Shown one piece after another: positions 8,179 through 16,980 of a stretch of DNA of 42,559 bases. The stretch lies in NCBI GenBank assembly GCA_964597265.1, contig CAZQWJ010000007.1:1-42559 (forward strand). Direction: 5' to 3'. The notes below the pieces were generated by a model that was not told the DNA's origin, ran no database searches, and worked only from the letters and a program-made list of their open reading frames with translations. The stretch comes from CAZQWJ01 sp964597265 (GTDB lineage Bacteria > Patescibacteriota > 4484-211 > JAGQKX01). How positions within the stretch are numbered: position 1 is the stretch's first letter; the number at the start of each line of letters is the position of its first letter. Position numbers and translations under genes: made by a program.

Positions 8179-9213
8179 GTGAATCCCAAGATTTTCTCGA
8201 CCACATCGCAGGTAATGTTAACGGCAGTTTTGGTGGTATTAGGGCTTTTGTTTGTGTTTGCTATTCGGGATATCTTACTCCTGCTTTTTATCGCTTTCAT
8301 TATTGCATCATCCCTTAATCCTGTCGTGGATTATCTTGAGAAGTTTAGTGCACCTCGTTGGTTGGTGGTACTGGCATTGTATTTTGTTGCGCTTGCGGTG
8401 TTGGGCATGGTGGTGTGGGGGATGGTTCCGATTATATTTATCCAGCTAAGAGAATTTGCATTAAGCTTACCTAGCTTACTGGTCCAAGCAATTGCAGTAC
8501 TGAATCTGGAAGAAGTGATTTCGGAAGTTGATATCTGGTTCACTTTGACCGAACTGGTCAAATCATTCCCGGATCGTCTAGTGAATACTCCGACGAGTAT
8601 AATTCGGTTTGGTGCAAGCCTGTTTGGAGGGCTCATAAGTTTTTTCACACTCATTATTTTTTCGTACTATCTCCTGCTAGAACACAATAAGCTACACGCC
8701 AAGATATCGATGTTTTTTTCCAAAAAATCCCGTGAGATGGTGCATAACATGCTGCAAAAAGTCGAGGTCAAATTAGGGGCGTGGATGCGAGGTCAGTTAT
8801 TATTAATGCTCGTCGTTGGGGTTACTTCGTGGGTTGGCTTATTGGCGCTACAGGTTGATTTTGCTTTATCTTTAGCAATTATAGCCGGAATACTGGAGAT
8901 TGTACCCATAATTGGACCTATTGTCGCTACGGTTCCTGCGGTATTGGTGGCAGTCACGCAGTCGCCTTGGCACGCGATTGCAGTGATTGTGCTGTATCTT
9001 TTTGTTCAACAGCTCGAACAAGCGGTATTTGTGCCACGAATCATGCACTCAGCAGTTGGGCTGGATCCATTGGCGGTTATTCTCGCGATTATGATCGGAG
9101 GGCGGCTGGGTGGAACTATGGGTGCATTGCTCGCTATCCCTATTACAGTGGTAAGTATTATCGTGTGGAAAGAATATCAGCAGTTTACCGCTCACCCCAC
9201 ATCAAAAGAGTAG
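8179..9213 (+). CDS. AI-2E family transporter (PerM-like permease)
   Basis: This 344-residue polytopic membrane protein belongs to the AI-2E/PerM exporter family, whose substrates vary and are mostly unknown. Family phrases are IRDILLLLFIAFIIASSLNP at the N-terminal helices, ALSLAIIAGILEIVPIIGPI in the conserved central loop, and LDPLAVILAIMIGGRLGG near the C-terminus. About seven or eight membrane helices are visible. The frame opens at a TTG (8164) inside the palindrome; the GTG at 8179 gives a family-like start. Its 3' end overlaps the convergent FN3-like gene by 22 bases. Confidence 0.9.
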   Translation: MNPKIFSTTSQVMLTAVLVVLGLLFVFAIRDILLLLFIAFIIASSLNPVVDYLEKFSAPRWLVVLALYFVALAVLGMVVWGMVPIIFIQLREFALSLPSLLVQAIAVLNLEEVISEVDIWFTLTELVKSFPDRLVNTPTSIIRFGASLFGGLISFFTLIIFSYYLLLEHNKLHAKISMFFSKKSREMVHNMLQKVEVKLGAWMRGQLLLMLVVGVTSWVGLLALQVDFALSLAIIAGILEIVPIIGPIVATVPAVLVAVTQSPWHAIAVIVLYLFVQQLEQAVFVPRIMHSAVGLDPLAVILAIMIGGRLGGTMGALLAIPITVVSIIVWKEYQQFTAHPTSKE

Positions 9214-10031
9214 GTCTTGGGGCGTTTTTTAGACACTTGGTGATTTGTTTGCTGTCGGTTACTTCTTTGTATGTGCCGTTGTAACGTCCGCAATTCTTTT
9301 CTATTCTTTTGAAACTGCCAGACAATAAGTGTAAAGCACAATACAACAATAAAAAATAACGCAATAATCCCCCACATGCCTGTTTGCATGAGTGAGGTTA
9401 GTTCGGAATTATCAGTAGTTGCGGGCACTGCTGCGGCTACTGCTTCCTGCTGTGCACCCAGGGTTTGACCAGCATTTGTTGACGTTTGTGGATAAATAAC
9501 AGGCGGTACTAGATATACTGGTGGCTGGGTATACCCACCATAGTATTGAGGCATAGTGTTGCTTTGTGGGAGAGACTGTGCGTATGGGTTAATATACGGC
9601 GTGGGTGTAGGTGTTGCGTTGAGCTCGGCGAAATTACCGACACTGCTATCATCAAACGAAAATGAATTTGTCACAAACGAGAGTTGCTGACTTGATCCTG
9701 AGAGTCCTGTGGGTGTAGAGGATGTTACTTGATAGACATATTTTGTAGCAGGGGAGAGACTAAGAAGGGTAACAGAGTGACTTGTATCGGATACGTTAAC
9801 CGCTCCAGCGTTGAACTCGTCAACACTGGACTTACCATAACGTATCTGGCTATCAGCGGGTATATCTGTTGTCCATGTGATAGTTGCTGAAGTTAACCCA
9901 ATGTGTGGTATTCGCACGTTTGAGACCTGAACACCATTACTATTCGCCTCCACATGTGGGGTATATATGAGCGAGAAGATCAAAATCAGTAATCCGAGTA
10001 CGTATCGAGGCAGCATAAGATATTTTCGCAT
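9192..10031 (-). CDS. Secreted or membrane-anchored FN3-like protein
   Basis: This 279-residue protein has an N-terminal signal or anchor helix (YVLGLLILIFSLIYTP), then one domain of about 90 residues resembling fibronectin type III or the N-terminal domain of purple acid phosphatases (SATITWTTDIPADSQIRYGK ... ATKYVYQVTS), a Pro/Thr/Gln/Tyr-rich linker, a C-terminal membrane helix near residue 220 (GIIALFFIVVLCFTLIVWQF) and a basic cytoplasmic tail. It is likely displayed at the cell surface. A TACACT box 6 bases before the ATG suggests a leaderless mRNA. Ligand unknown. Confidence 0.75.
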   Translation of the reverse strand: MRKYLMLPRYVLGLLILIFSLIYTPHVEANSNGVQVSNVRIPHIGLTSATITWTTDIPADSQIRYGKSSVDEFNAGAVNVSDTSHSVTLLSLSPATKYVYQVTSSTPTGLSGSSQQLSFVTNSFSFDDSSVGNFAELNATPTPTPYINPYAQSLPQSNTMPQYYGGYTQPPVYLVPPVIYPQTSTNAGQTLGAQQEAVAAAVPATTDNSELTSLMQTGMWGIIALFFIVVLCFTLIVWQFQKNRKELRTLQRHIQRSNRQQTNHQVSKKRPKTYSFDVG

Positions 10032-10087
10032 ACTGTTAGTGTATCACTATTGTACCAACGAGATAGAGTTTTTAGTATAGAGCGATT

Positions 10088-10117
10088 TTGTTTTGATACC
10101 GGCATAAATGGTATAAT
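10088..10117 (+). promoter_or_regulatory. Promoter of rnpB
   Basis: TATAAT at 10112-10117 is preceded by TG one base upstream (extended -10), with a weak TTGTTT 18 bases further upstream. The predicted start near 10124 agrees with the beginning of helix P1 of the RNase P RNA. Confidence 0.7.
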
Positions 10118-10126
10118 TCACTCATT

Positions 10127-10514
10127 CTAGGAAAAAGGGAGATCGCCCGAACAAACTTTTTATTTACGTTATGTAATGTAAGAGTTTGAACGGGAGGAAA
10201 GTCCAGACTGCATAGAGCAAGGGTTGGAGTGTAAGCTCCGAGCGGTAACGCCTGGTGGTCTGCTCGTGAAAACGAACAGACACAGAACAGGAACTGACCT
10301 GATCTGAGACCCACAGAGACGAGCCTTTGGCTAAATCTGATTTTTCAGGCATGCCAAAAGCGTGAAACGAGGGAATCCCACCTGCAGCAACTCCCGAATT
10401 CCACATCTGGCAACAGAATCGCTTGCTCGGCGAGTGGAGAAGTCGGAGGCATAGATAGATGATTTCCAATCCGACATGGTCGGACGAACAGAATCTGGCT
10501 TACTCTTTTCCTGG
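10127..10514 (+). ncRNA. rnpB: RNase P RNA, bacterial class A-like
   Basis: This is the catalytic RNA that matures tRNA 5' ends. Universally conserved pieces are present in order: GAGGAAAGTCCAGACT near 10195, a GGTAACGCC/ACAGA region, GCGTGAAAC near 10360, the AGATAGATGA segment, and ACAGAATCTGGCTTAC at the 3' end. Helix P1 can be formed between CTAGGAAAA near 10127 and TTTTCCTGG near 10506-10514. The ends are set from P1 and may be off by a few bases. The open frames on either strand across this stretch are shadows. Confidence 0.9.
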
Positions 10515-10572
10515 AACAGAAGCACATCCTGTAACAAAATAGTACGTATCCGTTTAAACTGGAAATATTTTT

Positions 10573-10601
10573 TTGATTATCACTTCCAGGCACTATACAA
10601 T
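10573..10601 (+). promoter_or_regulatory. Promoter of the PHP gene, leaderless arrangement
   Basis: TTGATT (10573-10578) is 17 bases from TACAAT (10596-10601), which ends 6 bases before the ATG at 10608. The lack of room for a ribosome site implies a leaderless mRNA. Confidence 0.65.
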
Positions 10602-10607
10602 TGGTGC

Positions 10608-11825
10608 ATGCCTTTATCCAATCCTTCTGCCGAACGTCGCCGTAAACGAGCTGAAACAAAAGGAGAGTTGAGTATATCTCATAGTAAAGGCGACCTGCAC
10701 ACTCATCATATCGAAGCCAACGAAATATCCCCCGAAGAAGTGGTACGGACACGCGGCGGTAGCAACTGCGGCAAAATTGCACTGGAACCGTTGGTAGCAT
10801 TTCATGCTCAACGCTTACGAAATGAATACGTAGCCGTTACGGATCACTCACGGGACGCCAATATAGAAAAAGCAATAGAAGGGATTACTGTTTGGTTTGA
10901 GGGATGGCATACCTGGAATGAGCAGCAAGCTACCAGCGAAAGCGGTAGAAGCCTCACAGTTGAAGAATTGAAAGAAATAAAACGTAAGTCGAGAGAATAG
11001 GCGGAACAAATAGCCGATTATGGGGATGAGCGGCTGGTAGATAATATTGCTCGAATAGACACGCAACAGGCACGATTGAATGAAGCAGGAAGTGAATTCT
11101 TGATTATCAAAGGTATTGAAGCAAACCTACTGCCGGACGGTACGATTGACACCGAAATGGTAGCCGAAGGAAAGTTTGAGTTGGTAAATACCTCCATTCA
11201 TCCTGATATGGATCCGGAAGGGTATGCTCCCTTTTTGGAAGATCCCCAAAAGTACACTGATCTAGTAATAGCAGGTATTAAAAATCCACGGACAAACATT
11301 ATGGCCCACATCGGATATGGGGTCTCAAAAGGAGAAGCAAAAGCATTTGTCGAGGCTCTTGACTGGGAACAGATTGCTCAGGAGGCACTTGATAATACTG
11401 TAGCTATCGAGATTAACCTGCGGTCTCTAATGCTGTATATCTATCAGGAAATGATGGACAAAGAAAAATATCCGGATAGCGATACGAGTTACCGGAAAAC
11501 GTTCGCGGAAGCATTGCCCGAACTTGTTCCGTTACTTTCATCAGCTGAAATCCGAAACCGGCTCAAGCCGTTTTTTGAACGAGGACTCACAATAGCCATC
11601 AATACCGATCAACACGAATCGCCTTTTATTCATAAGAAAAACGCTGACTTTAGTGAGTACGATATTGATCTCCTGGATATGCGATTTTTGCGATGTTTGA
11701 AAATTGCCGAAGCATACTTCAACAGTCTTTTTAATGATACCGGTATTGAACAACGACATATTATCAATACCTATTCTGCAGAAGACCTCCAAAAGTTTTT
11801 GCAAAAAGCACGGCTGGAAAATTGA
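10608..11825 (+). pseudogene. PHP-domain phosphoesterase gene interrupted by an in-frame TAG
   Basis: The frame from the ATG at 10608 encodes a PHP-superfamily metal-dependent phosphoesterase. The first part holds the metal motif KGDLHTHHIEANEISPEE and YVAVTDHSRD, then stops at TAG 10998-11000. The same frame goes on without shift to 11825 with the remaining PHP motifs: IKGIEANLLPDGTID, VNTSIHPDMD, NIMAHIGYG, AIEINLRS and AINTDQHE. The whole would be about 405 residues. The stop follows ...KRKSRE and precedes AEQIADYG, so CAG to TAG is the simplest change. The second half has no good ribosome site and could only restart weakly (TTG at 11076). It may be a mutation, a variant, a consensus error or a readthrough site. 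Confidence 0.8.
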
Positions 11826-11885
11826 GTTTAATACGTTTATAGCACACTACGTTTAACAGGGGAATATATTACCATATATCTGTGA

Positions 11886-11891
11886 TATACT
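11886..11891 (+). promoter_or_regulatory. Extended -10 box of comM, leaderless arrangement
   Basis: TATACT is preceded by TGA (extended -10) and ends 6 bases before the ATG at 11898. Confidence 0.6.
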
Positions 11892-11897
11892 TTTTGC

Positions 11898-13436
11898 ATG
11901 CTAGCGCGGATTAATTCAAGTGCGGTGATTGGTCTTTCGGGTGAATTAGTAGAGGTTGAAGTAGACGTGGTCAAGCGTGGTTTTCCAGCATTTACCATCG
12001 TGGGTTTGCCAGACAAAGCAGTAGAAGAAGCCAAAGAACGTGTCAAATCAGCCTTGCTCAATAGCTCGTGCGAATTTCCTAATTATCGTATTACCGTCAA
12101 CCTCGCTCCTGCGGATCTTCCCAAACAGGGCCCGATGTATGATCTCCCCATAGCAGTTGGTATCCTGGTCAGCAGTGAACAAATCCCCTCTCATCCGTTA
12201 CTGCAGTCCTCTGTATGGCTAGGGGAATTGTCGCTTGACGGTTCGTTACGTCCCACCAGTGGCGTTTTGTCCTGTGCACTGCAGGCCAAGTCACAAGGAC
12301 TTACACATATCTTTGTACCACAGGATAACGCACGAGAGGCGGCGATTGTTGAAGATATTGCAGTGATCCCGTTGGTGTCGTTGGCTCAGGCGATAGACAT
12401 TATTAGAGGATTGCAGGAACCGCAACAGATTAGCTTGGATATGCAGGAGTTGTTACTTGAAGAGCAGCTTCACGCGACAACTGATTTCTCTGAGATTTAT
12501 GGGCAGGAACATGCCAAACGTGCCCTGGAGATTGCCGCAGCTGGCGGGCACAATATCATGCTCAAAGGGCCACCAGGATCGGGTAAGACATTACTGGCAC
12601 GTGCCTTGCCTTCCATCCTGCCGCCGCTGAATCTACACGAAGCTATTGAAGTTACCAAAATCTATTCCGTGACTAACAAGCTCGACAAGCAACGACCGCT
12701 GCTTGTTTCACGGCCATTTCGCTCGCCACACCATACGACATCCCGGGTAGGGTTGGTTGGCGGTGGACAGTTGGTAAGTCCGGGAGAAATCTCCCTCTCC
12801 CATAGAGGCGTATTGTTCCTGGATGAATTTCCGGAATTTCCAAGGAGTGTCCTTGAATCATTACGCCAACCGTTAGAGGAAGGGGTTGTGCATATCAGCA
12901 GAGCAAAAGGCAGTGTAAGTTTTCCTGCAAGGTTTATGCTGGTTGCCGCGGCAAATCCGTGCCCATGTGGAAACTGGGGAAACGACAAAAAAGCTTGTGT
13001 CTGTTCTGCCAGACAGCTTCATCACTATCAACAGCGAGTGAGCGGGCCACTACTTGACCGTATAGATTTACAGGTAGAAGTCCCTGCAGTAGAGGTCGAG
13101 AAGGTCATCAAAGGATACAGGTCGGATGATACTTCTCAGTCGCAACACATCCGTGAGCGTGTGGTTGCAGCAAGAGAAAGGCAAACGCATCGGTATGCAG
13201 AGTCCGATATCCATACCAATGCCGAAATGCGTAATACGCATTTGGTTTCCCTGTGCAGGCTTGATGCTGATTGTGAGCGACTGCTGCACCAGGCAATCGA
13301 CAAACATGGTATGTCCGTTCGTGGTACTCACAAGGTAATCAAAATAGCCCGTACTATCGCCGATCTTGCAAGCAAGGACAGTATCAGCGCGACACATATT
13401 GCAGAGGCACTCAGTTTTCGTCTTGCTTATGTATAA
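11898..13436 (+). CDS. comM: YifB/ComM family Mg-chelatase-like AAA+ ATPase
   Basis: ComM is a hexameric helicase that helps integrate incoming DNA during natural transformation. The 512-residue protein has the N-terminal Lon-like domain (about 20-170, with FTIVGLPDKAVEEAKERVK and ITVNLAPADLPKQGPMYDLP), the AAA+ core with Walker A KGPPGSGKTLLARALP near residue 224, Walker B GVLFLDEFPEF, a Cys-rich AANPCPCGNWG segment, and a C-terminal helical domain. The length is normal for the family. Together with pilin genes in the window it is consistent with DNA uptake, which is an inference. Confidence 0.93.
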   Translation: MLARINSSAVIGLSGELVEVEVDVVKRGFPAFTIVGLPDKAVEEAKERVKSALLNSSCEFPNYRITVNLAPADLPKQGPMYDLPIAVGILVSSEQIPSHPLLQSSVWLGELSLDGSLRPTSGVLSCALQAKSQGLTHIFVPQDNAREAAIVEDIAVIPLVSLAQAIDIIRGLQEPQQISLDMQELLLEEQLHATTDFSEIYGQEHAKRALEIAAAGGHNIMLKGPPGSGKTLLARALPSILPPLNLHEAIEVTKIYSVTNKLDKQRPLLVSRPFRSPHHTTSRVGLVGGGQLVSPGEISLSHRGVLFLDEFPEFPRSVLESLRQPLEEGVVHISRAKGSVSFPARFMLVAAANPCPCGNWGNDKKACVCSARQLHHYQQRVSGPLLDRIDLQVEVPAVEVEKVIKGYRSDDTSQSQHIRERVVAARERQTHRYAESDIHTNAEMRNTHLVSLCRLDADCERLLHQAIDKHGMSVRGTHKVIKIARTIADLASKDSISATHIAEALSFRLAYV

Positions 13437-13461
13437 GGGTTTGGTGTAATCTGTACTTGAG

Positions 13462-14034
13462 ATGGCACAAATTACCTCATTACGTAGTGGGATCAATTTG
13501 ATTCCAGAAGAAATCACTAAGCCTCAACCAGTGCGAAAAGCTGTACAATACGGCTTGTTGGCAACCCGATACGGGTTAGTGGTATCGATTGTGGTAGTAC
13601 TGGGATTGGTCGTGTACTCGGTGATTTTGAATAATTCGTTACGTAACGCTGTTGCACAAATCGAGTCTGATTTGACATTCGTTGAGAGTAAACGTGCATT
13701 TGAACGTGACTTTCAGAGTTTACAAGCATACACCGGAGCCATTGCTGTCACCCATGGACAGTTGACCAAAATGGCTCCTCTTTTCGAACGACTTGAAAGT
13801 ATTACCCCCCAAGTTATAGCTCTGCGTGATTTCTCTGTGCGGGATGGTACTTTGAGATTGACAGGTCGGACATTTGTGTATGCTTCTATTAGCGATTATG
13901 TTACCCAACTCACGGAGAGCAATGTGTTTGAGTCAGTCCAAATAGTGAGCATTAGTAGGCCAGAGACAGAAGGTATACCGTTTATCGAATTTACCCTAGA
14001 CGTAGGTCTGCAGCAGCAGTCTGCGGAAGAGTAA
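13462..14034 (+). CDS. pilN: PilN-like type IV pilus assembly protein
   Basis: This 190-residue protein has the PilN layout: a short cytoplasmic start with the INLIPEE motif at about 11-17, one membrane helix (about 35-58), then a coiled coil and a ferredoxin-like periplasmic domain (ALRDFSVRDGTLRLTGRTFV). In type IV pilus machines PilN pairs with PilO and links PilM at the cytoplasmic face. pilO follows after one base. No pilM precedes it here; comM does. Confidence 0.85.
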   Translation: MAQITSLRSGINLIPEEITKPQPVRKAVQYGLLATRYGLVVSIVVVLGLVVYSVILNNSLRNAVAQIESDLTFVESKRAFERDFQSLQAYTGAIAVTHGQLTKMAPLFERLESITPQVIALRDFSVRDGTLRLTGRTFVYASISDYVTQLTESNVFESVQIVSISRPETEGIPFIEFTLDVGLQQQSAEE

Positions 14035-14035
14035 T

Positions 14036-14629
14036 ATGTTTTCGAAAGAATTAGATACACTACGAAGAAACAAAAACGCCCAACGCATTCTTGAATTGGT
14101 TGTTAATAGTGTGTTTATACTCATTTTACTTGCTGCAGTTGGGTTTCCACTTTTTCAAAACATCAGGACATTGCGGGCCAATAACCAACAAGTGCAAACC
14201 CTAAGGGTACGATTAGAAGAAAAAAGAGAAAATATCACGCAAGCAGAACAACAAGTACAAGCACTCGGGGATACCAAAATCCTTTTGGAAGAAGCCATAC
14301 CTCTCGTGCCAAAACAATTTGATCTTTTGAATCAGGTCAAAACAGTTGCTGAAGCGCGTCAGGTGGCTGTAGACCAGATGCAACACAAAGCAAGTGATAC
14401 CAATGAGGTAGAATTCACGCTAATGGGATCTGGAACGTATCGACAAAGCGTCGACTTTTTGCGTGCGCTAGAAGTACTGCCCCGTTTGATCCAGATAACC
14501 AACATACAAATGAGTGTGGATGCAGCTGATGAATCAGGGGATCCAGAATTGACCATTAGTATCACTGGAGAGGGGTATTATTACCCTGAACCGGTTTCGA
14601 TCATTAGACCAACGGAGGTTGATGAATAA
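14036..14629 (+). CDS. pilO: PilO-like type IV pilus assembly protein
   Basis: This 197-residue protein has one N-terminal membrane helix (VFILILLAAVGFPLF, about 22-37), a coiled coil rich in Arg/Glu/Gln (about 40-85) and a C-terminal ferredoxin-like domain, the PilO layout. It starts one base after the pilN stop, so the two are coupled. The partner relation with PilN is the main support; sequence similarity within PilO families is low. Confidence 0.75.
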   Translation: MFSKELDTLRRNKNAQRILELVVNSVFILILLAAVGFPLFQNIRTLRANNQQVQTLRVRLEEKRENITQAEQQVQALGDTKILLEEAIPLVPKQFDLLNQVKTVAEARQVAVDQMQHKASDTNEVEFTLMGSGTYRQSVDFLRALEVLPRLIQITNIQMSVDAADESGDPELTISITGEGYYYPEPVSIIRPTEVDE

Positions 14630-14635
14630 ATAATT

Positions 14636-14845
14636 ATGTCTAAAGCAGCAATCACTCTTTATTTTTTGGCAATAGCAACTATTATTGGTTGGATAATCAC
14701 ATCGTTTGTTTTTAACCGGCCTGTGGAAGTCCCAACGGTTAGCGAAGAAACTTTGGTACCAATAGACGGCCAGTTGGAACTCCAGTATCTAAACGATTTA
14801 CAGGCTCGATCTGAGAACAAGATAACCCCCGAGTTGGAACTTTGA
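14636..14845 (+). CDS. Small single-pass membrane protein of the pilus operon
   Basis: This 69-residue protein has one N-terminal membrane helix (ITLYFLAIATIIGWIITSFV) and a short polar tail. It starts 6 bases after the pilO stop and is therefore likely cotranscribed. It occupies the place where some systems carry PilP, but it is far too short to call it that. Confidence 0.6.
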   Translation: MSKAAITLYFLAIATIIGWIITSFVFNRPVEVPTVSEETLVPIDGQLELQYLNDLQARSENKITPELEL

Positions 14846-14902
14846 AGTTGGAAGTTAGTAGGAATGGTAATGCGTGGGAATGGTTTTGCTTATCACCTTT
14901 TA

Positions 14903-15361
14903 TTAAACCACAATGAGTACAAATCCGATGAGTAGGAGTGCTGATGTTAGCATCAGCAAGGTCATCCATCCACCGCCTGCAGTATTGGGCAATTCGTCTG
15001 ACAGAGGTGTTGGTGTGGGTTCGGTAACTGTGGGGGCAGCAGTGGGGGAGACCGCTTGTGTAGGTATCGGGGCTTGAGTTGTTGGAGCCGGTGTTATTGT
15101 TGGTACTGCCCCTTGCGTAGGTGTGAGGGCAGCGGTGGGCGATATCGCTGTAGGCATGGGAGTCGGTGTAACCGGTAATGGCGAGGGTGAGGGCGTTGCT
15201 GTCGGAGTCGCTAAAGGCGTTGGTGTTGGTACAGGCGTGGTCGGCGGTGTATCGCGACGTTGGCTAATAAGGATAAGCCCGAACACGAGCCCTACCAAAA
15301 GACCAAGAACCATAAGAATAATATTAAAATGACGTACCAGTAAATTTTTTAGTGTACCCAT
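14903..15361 (-). CDS. Pro/Thr-rich surface protein with an LPNTA sorting-like signal
   Basis: This 152-residue protein has an N-terminal membrane helix (about 13-33), a linker of about 75 residues made mostly of Pro, Thr, Ala and Ser, and a C-terminal LPNTAGGG motif followed by a hydrophobic stretch ending at the last residue. LPxTA plus a hydrophobic tail resembles a sortase signal, but the usual basic end is missing. A sortase gene lies 700 bases away. A role as a wall-attached stalk is an inference. A possible TAAATA box precedes the ATG. Confidence 0.65.
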   Translation of the reverse strand: MGTLKNLLVRHFNIILMVLGLLVGLVFGLILISQRRDTPPTTPVPTPTPLATPTATPSPSPLPVTPTPMPTAISPTAALTPTQGAVPTITPAPTTQAPIPTQAVSPTAAPTVTEPTPTPLSDELPNTAGGGWMTLLMLTSALLLIGFVLIVV

Positions 15362-15404
15362 AGGCAGCTATTTACGTGCAATGTGCTTGACTAAATTCAT
15401 ACTA

Positions 15405-16052
15405 TTATACGAGTAGACCGATTGCAACGATTAGCAATAACACTCCAGCAATAAAAATAATAATCGTTGGTGAGATTATTCCAGCATCAGGTAGAGCTGT
15501 CGGTGTTGGTGTTCCTGGGCTGCTGGTAGGTATCCCAGTGGGAGAGGGTGTTATTGAGGCATCGGTTATGGTGATAACACTGCCAGTGGTATCACCAAGA
15601 ATATCTACGTTATCGTTATCTCGAAATACGGCGCTATCGTCGTCAAAACTTATCTGGGTGGTGGCAGCTTGATTAGCAGTAAAATTGACTCTAGCAAATA
15701 ACAGGTTGTTCCCATTTACACCAGGACTTGGCACGCTCCCTGTGAGTCGGACTTCTCCATTAGACGAGGCAATATTATTTTCAAACCAGATTGTGACAAA
15801 ACTGCCCGTCGTATCAATGCTTTGCGGTGTCACGGCTGTTGGGTCATATACAAGATTACCAGCAACAGTATTGACATCTTGGCCTCCGGTGTTGAGCCTA
15901 ATAGTCAAGGTAAAAGATCCATCAGGTGCAGTTGTCTGAGTTGCCGGCTCTAGTACCAAGGTTGCCAGCTGGGCTTGAGCTCTGACATCATGTGCCGTAC
16001 ACAAAACGAAAAGCAAAATACCAATAATACTAGCAGTAAAAATTTTGTGCAT
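15405..16052 (-). CDS. Cohesin-like domain surface protein with an LPDAG terminal signal
   Basis: This 215-residue secreted protein has a signal peptide (IIGILLFVLCTAHDVRAQ), a beta-sandwich domain of about 120 residues resembling type I cohesin/carbohydrate-binding folds (GSFTLTIRLNTGGQDVNTVAGNLVYDPT, shown in part as FTLTIRLNTGGQDVNTVAG), a Pro/Thr/Ser linker, then LPDAG followed by a hydrophobic helix to the C-terminus. The end resembles a sortase signal without a basic tail. A TACACT box lies 8 bases before the ATG. It diverges from the sortase gene. Confidence 0.7.
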   Translation of the reverse strand: MHKIFTASIIGILLFVLCTAHDVRAQAQLATLVLEPATQTTAPDGSFTLTIRLNTGGQDVNTVAGNLVYDPTAVTPQSIDTTGSFVTIWFENNIASSNGEVRLTGSVPSPGVNGNNLLFARVNFTANQAATTQISFDDDSAVFRDNDNVDILGDTTGSVITITDASITPSPTGIPTSSPGTPTPTALPDAGIISPTIIIFIAGVLLLIVAIGLLV

Positions 16053-16091
16053 ATAGCACTAGTGTATCGTATTTAGTGATATAAAGTAACT

Positions 16092-16856
16092 ATGAGAGAT
16101 GTGCTAACTCCTACACAGCGTCTTTTTTTGCGTAAATTACTTGGCGTTGGATGTATTTTTGTGGCAGTGATGATTTTTTTGTATCTAGGGTGGTTTTATT
16201 TTGTCATGCCGCGTCTCATTGATAATCAAAAAGAAGAGTTGGCTACTGCTTTTGACGCAGAGAAATTTTTTAACGTGTATACTCGGCACCAATCCAGTTA
16301 CCAAACAAGCGATGGCGTTATCATTGGAGGCATATGGTATCCTTCGTCGTATCTTACGAGCGGTATTGACATAACCGACCAGTCCTCTATCCCTGCCCCT
16401 CAACGTCCTACTGGAACGATCTTTCTTTCCGTACCTGAGTTGGGAATCAAAGAGGCAGTAGTGCAGTTGGATGTAGATGGGACAAATGAGGCAATCTACA
16501 ATACTGTCTTAACTCGGGCGGTTGCCCATTTTGCCAATACCGCTTATCCTGGAGAAAAAGGCAATGTATTTTTTTTCGGGCATAGCAAACTACCTATCCT
16601 GGCTGGTTCTGACTACGAATCTATTTTCACCAATTTGCCACGTATCAAAAGCGGGGCGATTGTAGAAGTAAAGGCAGAAGATCGGGTGTATCGGTACCGG
16701 ATCAACTACACCGCGGTGTTGTCACCCAAAGACGTGTTTATTCTTAATCAACCAAAAGAAGAACGGTTGCTGACCCTCATGACGTGTATACCGCCGGGGT
16801 TTGGGTCTGATCGCTATGTAGCTGTTGCTAATTTGATCGGTGTGGAAACTGTTTGA
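16092..16856 (+). CDS. Sortase family transpeptidase
   Basis: Sortases cut an LPxTG-like signal and join the protein to the envelope. The 254-residue protein has an N-terminal membrane anchor (about 20-42) and a sortase beta-barrel with the catalytic triad visible: His in FFFGHSK near residue 164, Cys in LTLMTCIPP near 232, and Arg in FGSDRYV near 241. Two neighbouring minus-strand proteins with LPNTA and LPDAG ends are its likely substrates. TATAAA with an upstream TGA lies 6 bases before the ATG, so the mRNA is probably leaderless. The exact class was not determined. Confidence 0.88.
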   Translation: MRDVLTPTQRLFLRKLLGVGCIFVAVMIFLYLGWFYFVMPRLIDNQKEELATAFDAEKFFNVYTRHQSSYQTSDGVIIGGIWYPSSYLTSGIDITDQSSIPAPQRPTGTIFLSVPELGIKEAVVQLDVDGTNEAIYNTVLTRAVAHFANTAYPGEKGNVFFFGHSKLPILAGSDYESIFTNLPRIKSGAIVEVKAEDRVYRYRINYTAVLSPKDVFILNQPKEERLLTLMTCIPPGFGSDRYVAVANLIGVETV

Positions 16857-16866
16857 GCACCCGGTA

Positions 16867-16980
16867 TTATTGAAAGAATTGCAGATAAACTGTGATGATT
16901 GTCAGTAGTATAAGAATAATGCCGCTGATAGTGACAGTCTTTTTGATATCTTTTTTCAAAAAATTGAGGTTATCATTCAT
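16867..16980 (-). CDS. Small single-pass membrane peptide (37 residues)
   Basis: A minus-strand frame from an ATG at 16980 encodes MNDNLNFLKKDIKKTVTISG followed by a hydrophobic helix (IILILLTIITVYLQFF) and a stop. A TACTAT box preceded by TGA lies 6 bases before the ATG, matching the leaderless pattern. It fills an otherwise empty 196-base gap. It could still be a chance frame. Confidence 0.5.
   Translation of the reverse strand: MNDNLNFLKKDIKKTVTISGIILILLTIITVYLQFFQ

Noticed and set aside
10072..10811. Several open frames on the minus strand across rnpB and the start of the PHP gene
   Set aside because: They overlap the conserved RNase P RNA and lack starts with ribosome sites or promoters.
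1824..11825. Reassignment of TAA and TAG to Gln as a genetic code change
   Set aside because: TAA and TAG are the normal stops of many intact genes here, such as recA (TAA) and pcm (TAG).
14903..15361. Repeated CACC/GGTGT-like triplets that look like a microsatellite or CRISPR-like repeat
   Set aside because: They encode the Pro/Thr linker of a surface protein, with no fixed unit or spacer length.
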